Source: Gammaproteobacteria bacterium (GTDB lineage Bacteria; Pseudomonadota; Gammaproteobacteria; DRLM01). From it: 22,249 bases of DNA. Below are positions 21,855-22,249 of this stretch, in pieces. The stretch lies in assembly GCA_015490395.1 (NCBI GenBank), contig WFXX01000074.1, positions 1 to 22,249 of the forward strand. Reading direction: 5' to 3'. Made by a program: the position numbers and the translations under genes. The notes beneath the pieces were generated by a model, which was not told the origin of the DNA, ran no database searches, and saw only the letters and a list, made by a program, of their open reading frames with translations. Position 1 is the first letter of the stretch. Every line of letters starts with the position of its first letter.

Positions 21855-22249
21855 ATGGGGAGGCGGCTCACCATCGAGGTGGCCGGCCGGGCCGACGTGC
21901 CCCGGACCGATCGCGTCCCCGGGGGACCCGTCCGGCAGGAGTTCCTGACGCTGCCGGATCTGGCGCACCTCTGCCGGCTGCTGACGCCGGCCCGCATCGC
22001 CCTCATCGAGCGCCTGATGGCCTCAGGGCCCCTGAGCCTGCCGGAGCTGGTCCAGCGCACCGGCTTTCCCGCCGAGAGCTCCGCCACGACCTGACCCTGC
22101 TGGAGCAGCACCTGCTGGTCGAGCCCACCGCCCAGGGCTAGCAGGTGCCCTACGAGGCCATCCACGTCCACATGGCCATCGGCCTCCAAAGCGCCGAGGG
22201 GCCCGTCCCGGATCCGGGGCGAGCGGGCAGAGGCGGCCGCCCCCCGGCC
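21855..22249 (+). pseudogene. Second TumA-like gene, degraded (frameshift and stop; continues to window edge)
   Basis: Starts at ATG 21855, 3 bp after the first copy, with AGGAG overlapping the previous stop. MGRRLTIEVAG parallels the first copy's MRRLTIEV, and LTPARIALIERLMASGPLSLPELVQRTGFPAE is a clear winged-helix. Near 22074-22079 the frame shifts: the original frame ends at TGA 22092-22094, while homology continues in another frame as LRHDLTLLEQHLLVEPTAQG. An in-frame TAG (22139-22141) then interrupts it before QVPYEAIHVHMAIGL, which matches the VPYDEVRLELV ending. No stop is seen after that before the edge. Two independent lesions make this a real pseudogene, not one sequencing error. 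Confidence 0.7.

Noticed and set aside
1..22249. CRISPR arrays, rRNA genes, insertion sequences
   Set aside because: Looked for regularly spaced direct repeats, rRNA-like segments and transposase motifs; none seen.

Overview
The window is very GC-rich (roughly 70% by eye). The left and centre (about 1-17908) form a flagellar locus. The right end is the start of a degraded integrated element beside a tRNA gene. The gene order (flgA and flgMN facing cheV-cheR-flgBCDEFGHIJKL) and the sigma54/sigma28 promoters match the Pseudomonas/Vibrio type of polar flagellar regulon. This points to a gammaproteobacterium, perhaps a high-GC member of the Chromatiales or a relative; the genus cannot be told from the sequence.

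Region 1 (1-4450, minus strand) is a tightly packed operon: radical SAM/SPASM protein, NAD-dependent sugar epimerase, GmhA-like SIS isomerase, a fused nucleotidyltransferase-PfkB kinase (HldE domains in inverted order), and the N-terminus of a thiamine-diphosphate E1-alpha dehydrogenase subunit that runs off the left edge. Most junctions overlap. A near-consensus sigma54 promoter (4484-4499) sits 23 nt before the first start codon, with a hairpin between it and flgL. I infer a heptose-like nucleotide-sugar or surface-modification pathway co-regulated with the flagellum, possibly for flagellin glycosylation. Glycosylation genes occupy the equivalent place after flgL in some pseudomonads.

Region 2 (4609-14237, minus) is the rod-hook operon flgBCDEFGHIJKL, complete and in canonical order. 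A good sigma54 promoter lies just before flgB (14276-14291), with a perfect 16-bp palindrome further upstream. FlgJ has only the rod-capping domain, and FlgK carries three related inserted beta-rich repeats.

Region 3 (14383-17908) holds cheR and cheV (minus), which share a sigma28 promoter before cheV. Divergent flgA (plus) has a candidate sigma54 promoter, and flgM-flgN (plus) has its own sigma28 promoter. FlgM is the anti-sigma28 factor, so the window encodes both the late-gene promoters and the checkpoint that gates them.

Region 4 (17905-19431, minus) is an exported serine protease of the HtrA/Deg family with two PDZ-type modules. Its stop codon overlaps that of flgN.

Region 5 (19557-22249, plus) begins with tRNA-Ala(CGC) under a clear sigma70 promoter. 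It is followed by GGGGGCA repeats, a frameshifted P4-type tyrosine integrase, a TumE/TumA-like toxin-antitoxin pair, and a second, broken TumA-like gene at the right edge. This looks like the integrase end of a decaying genomic island.
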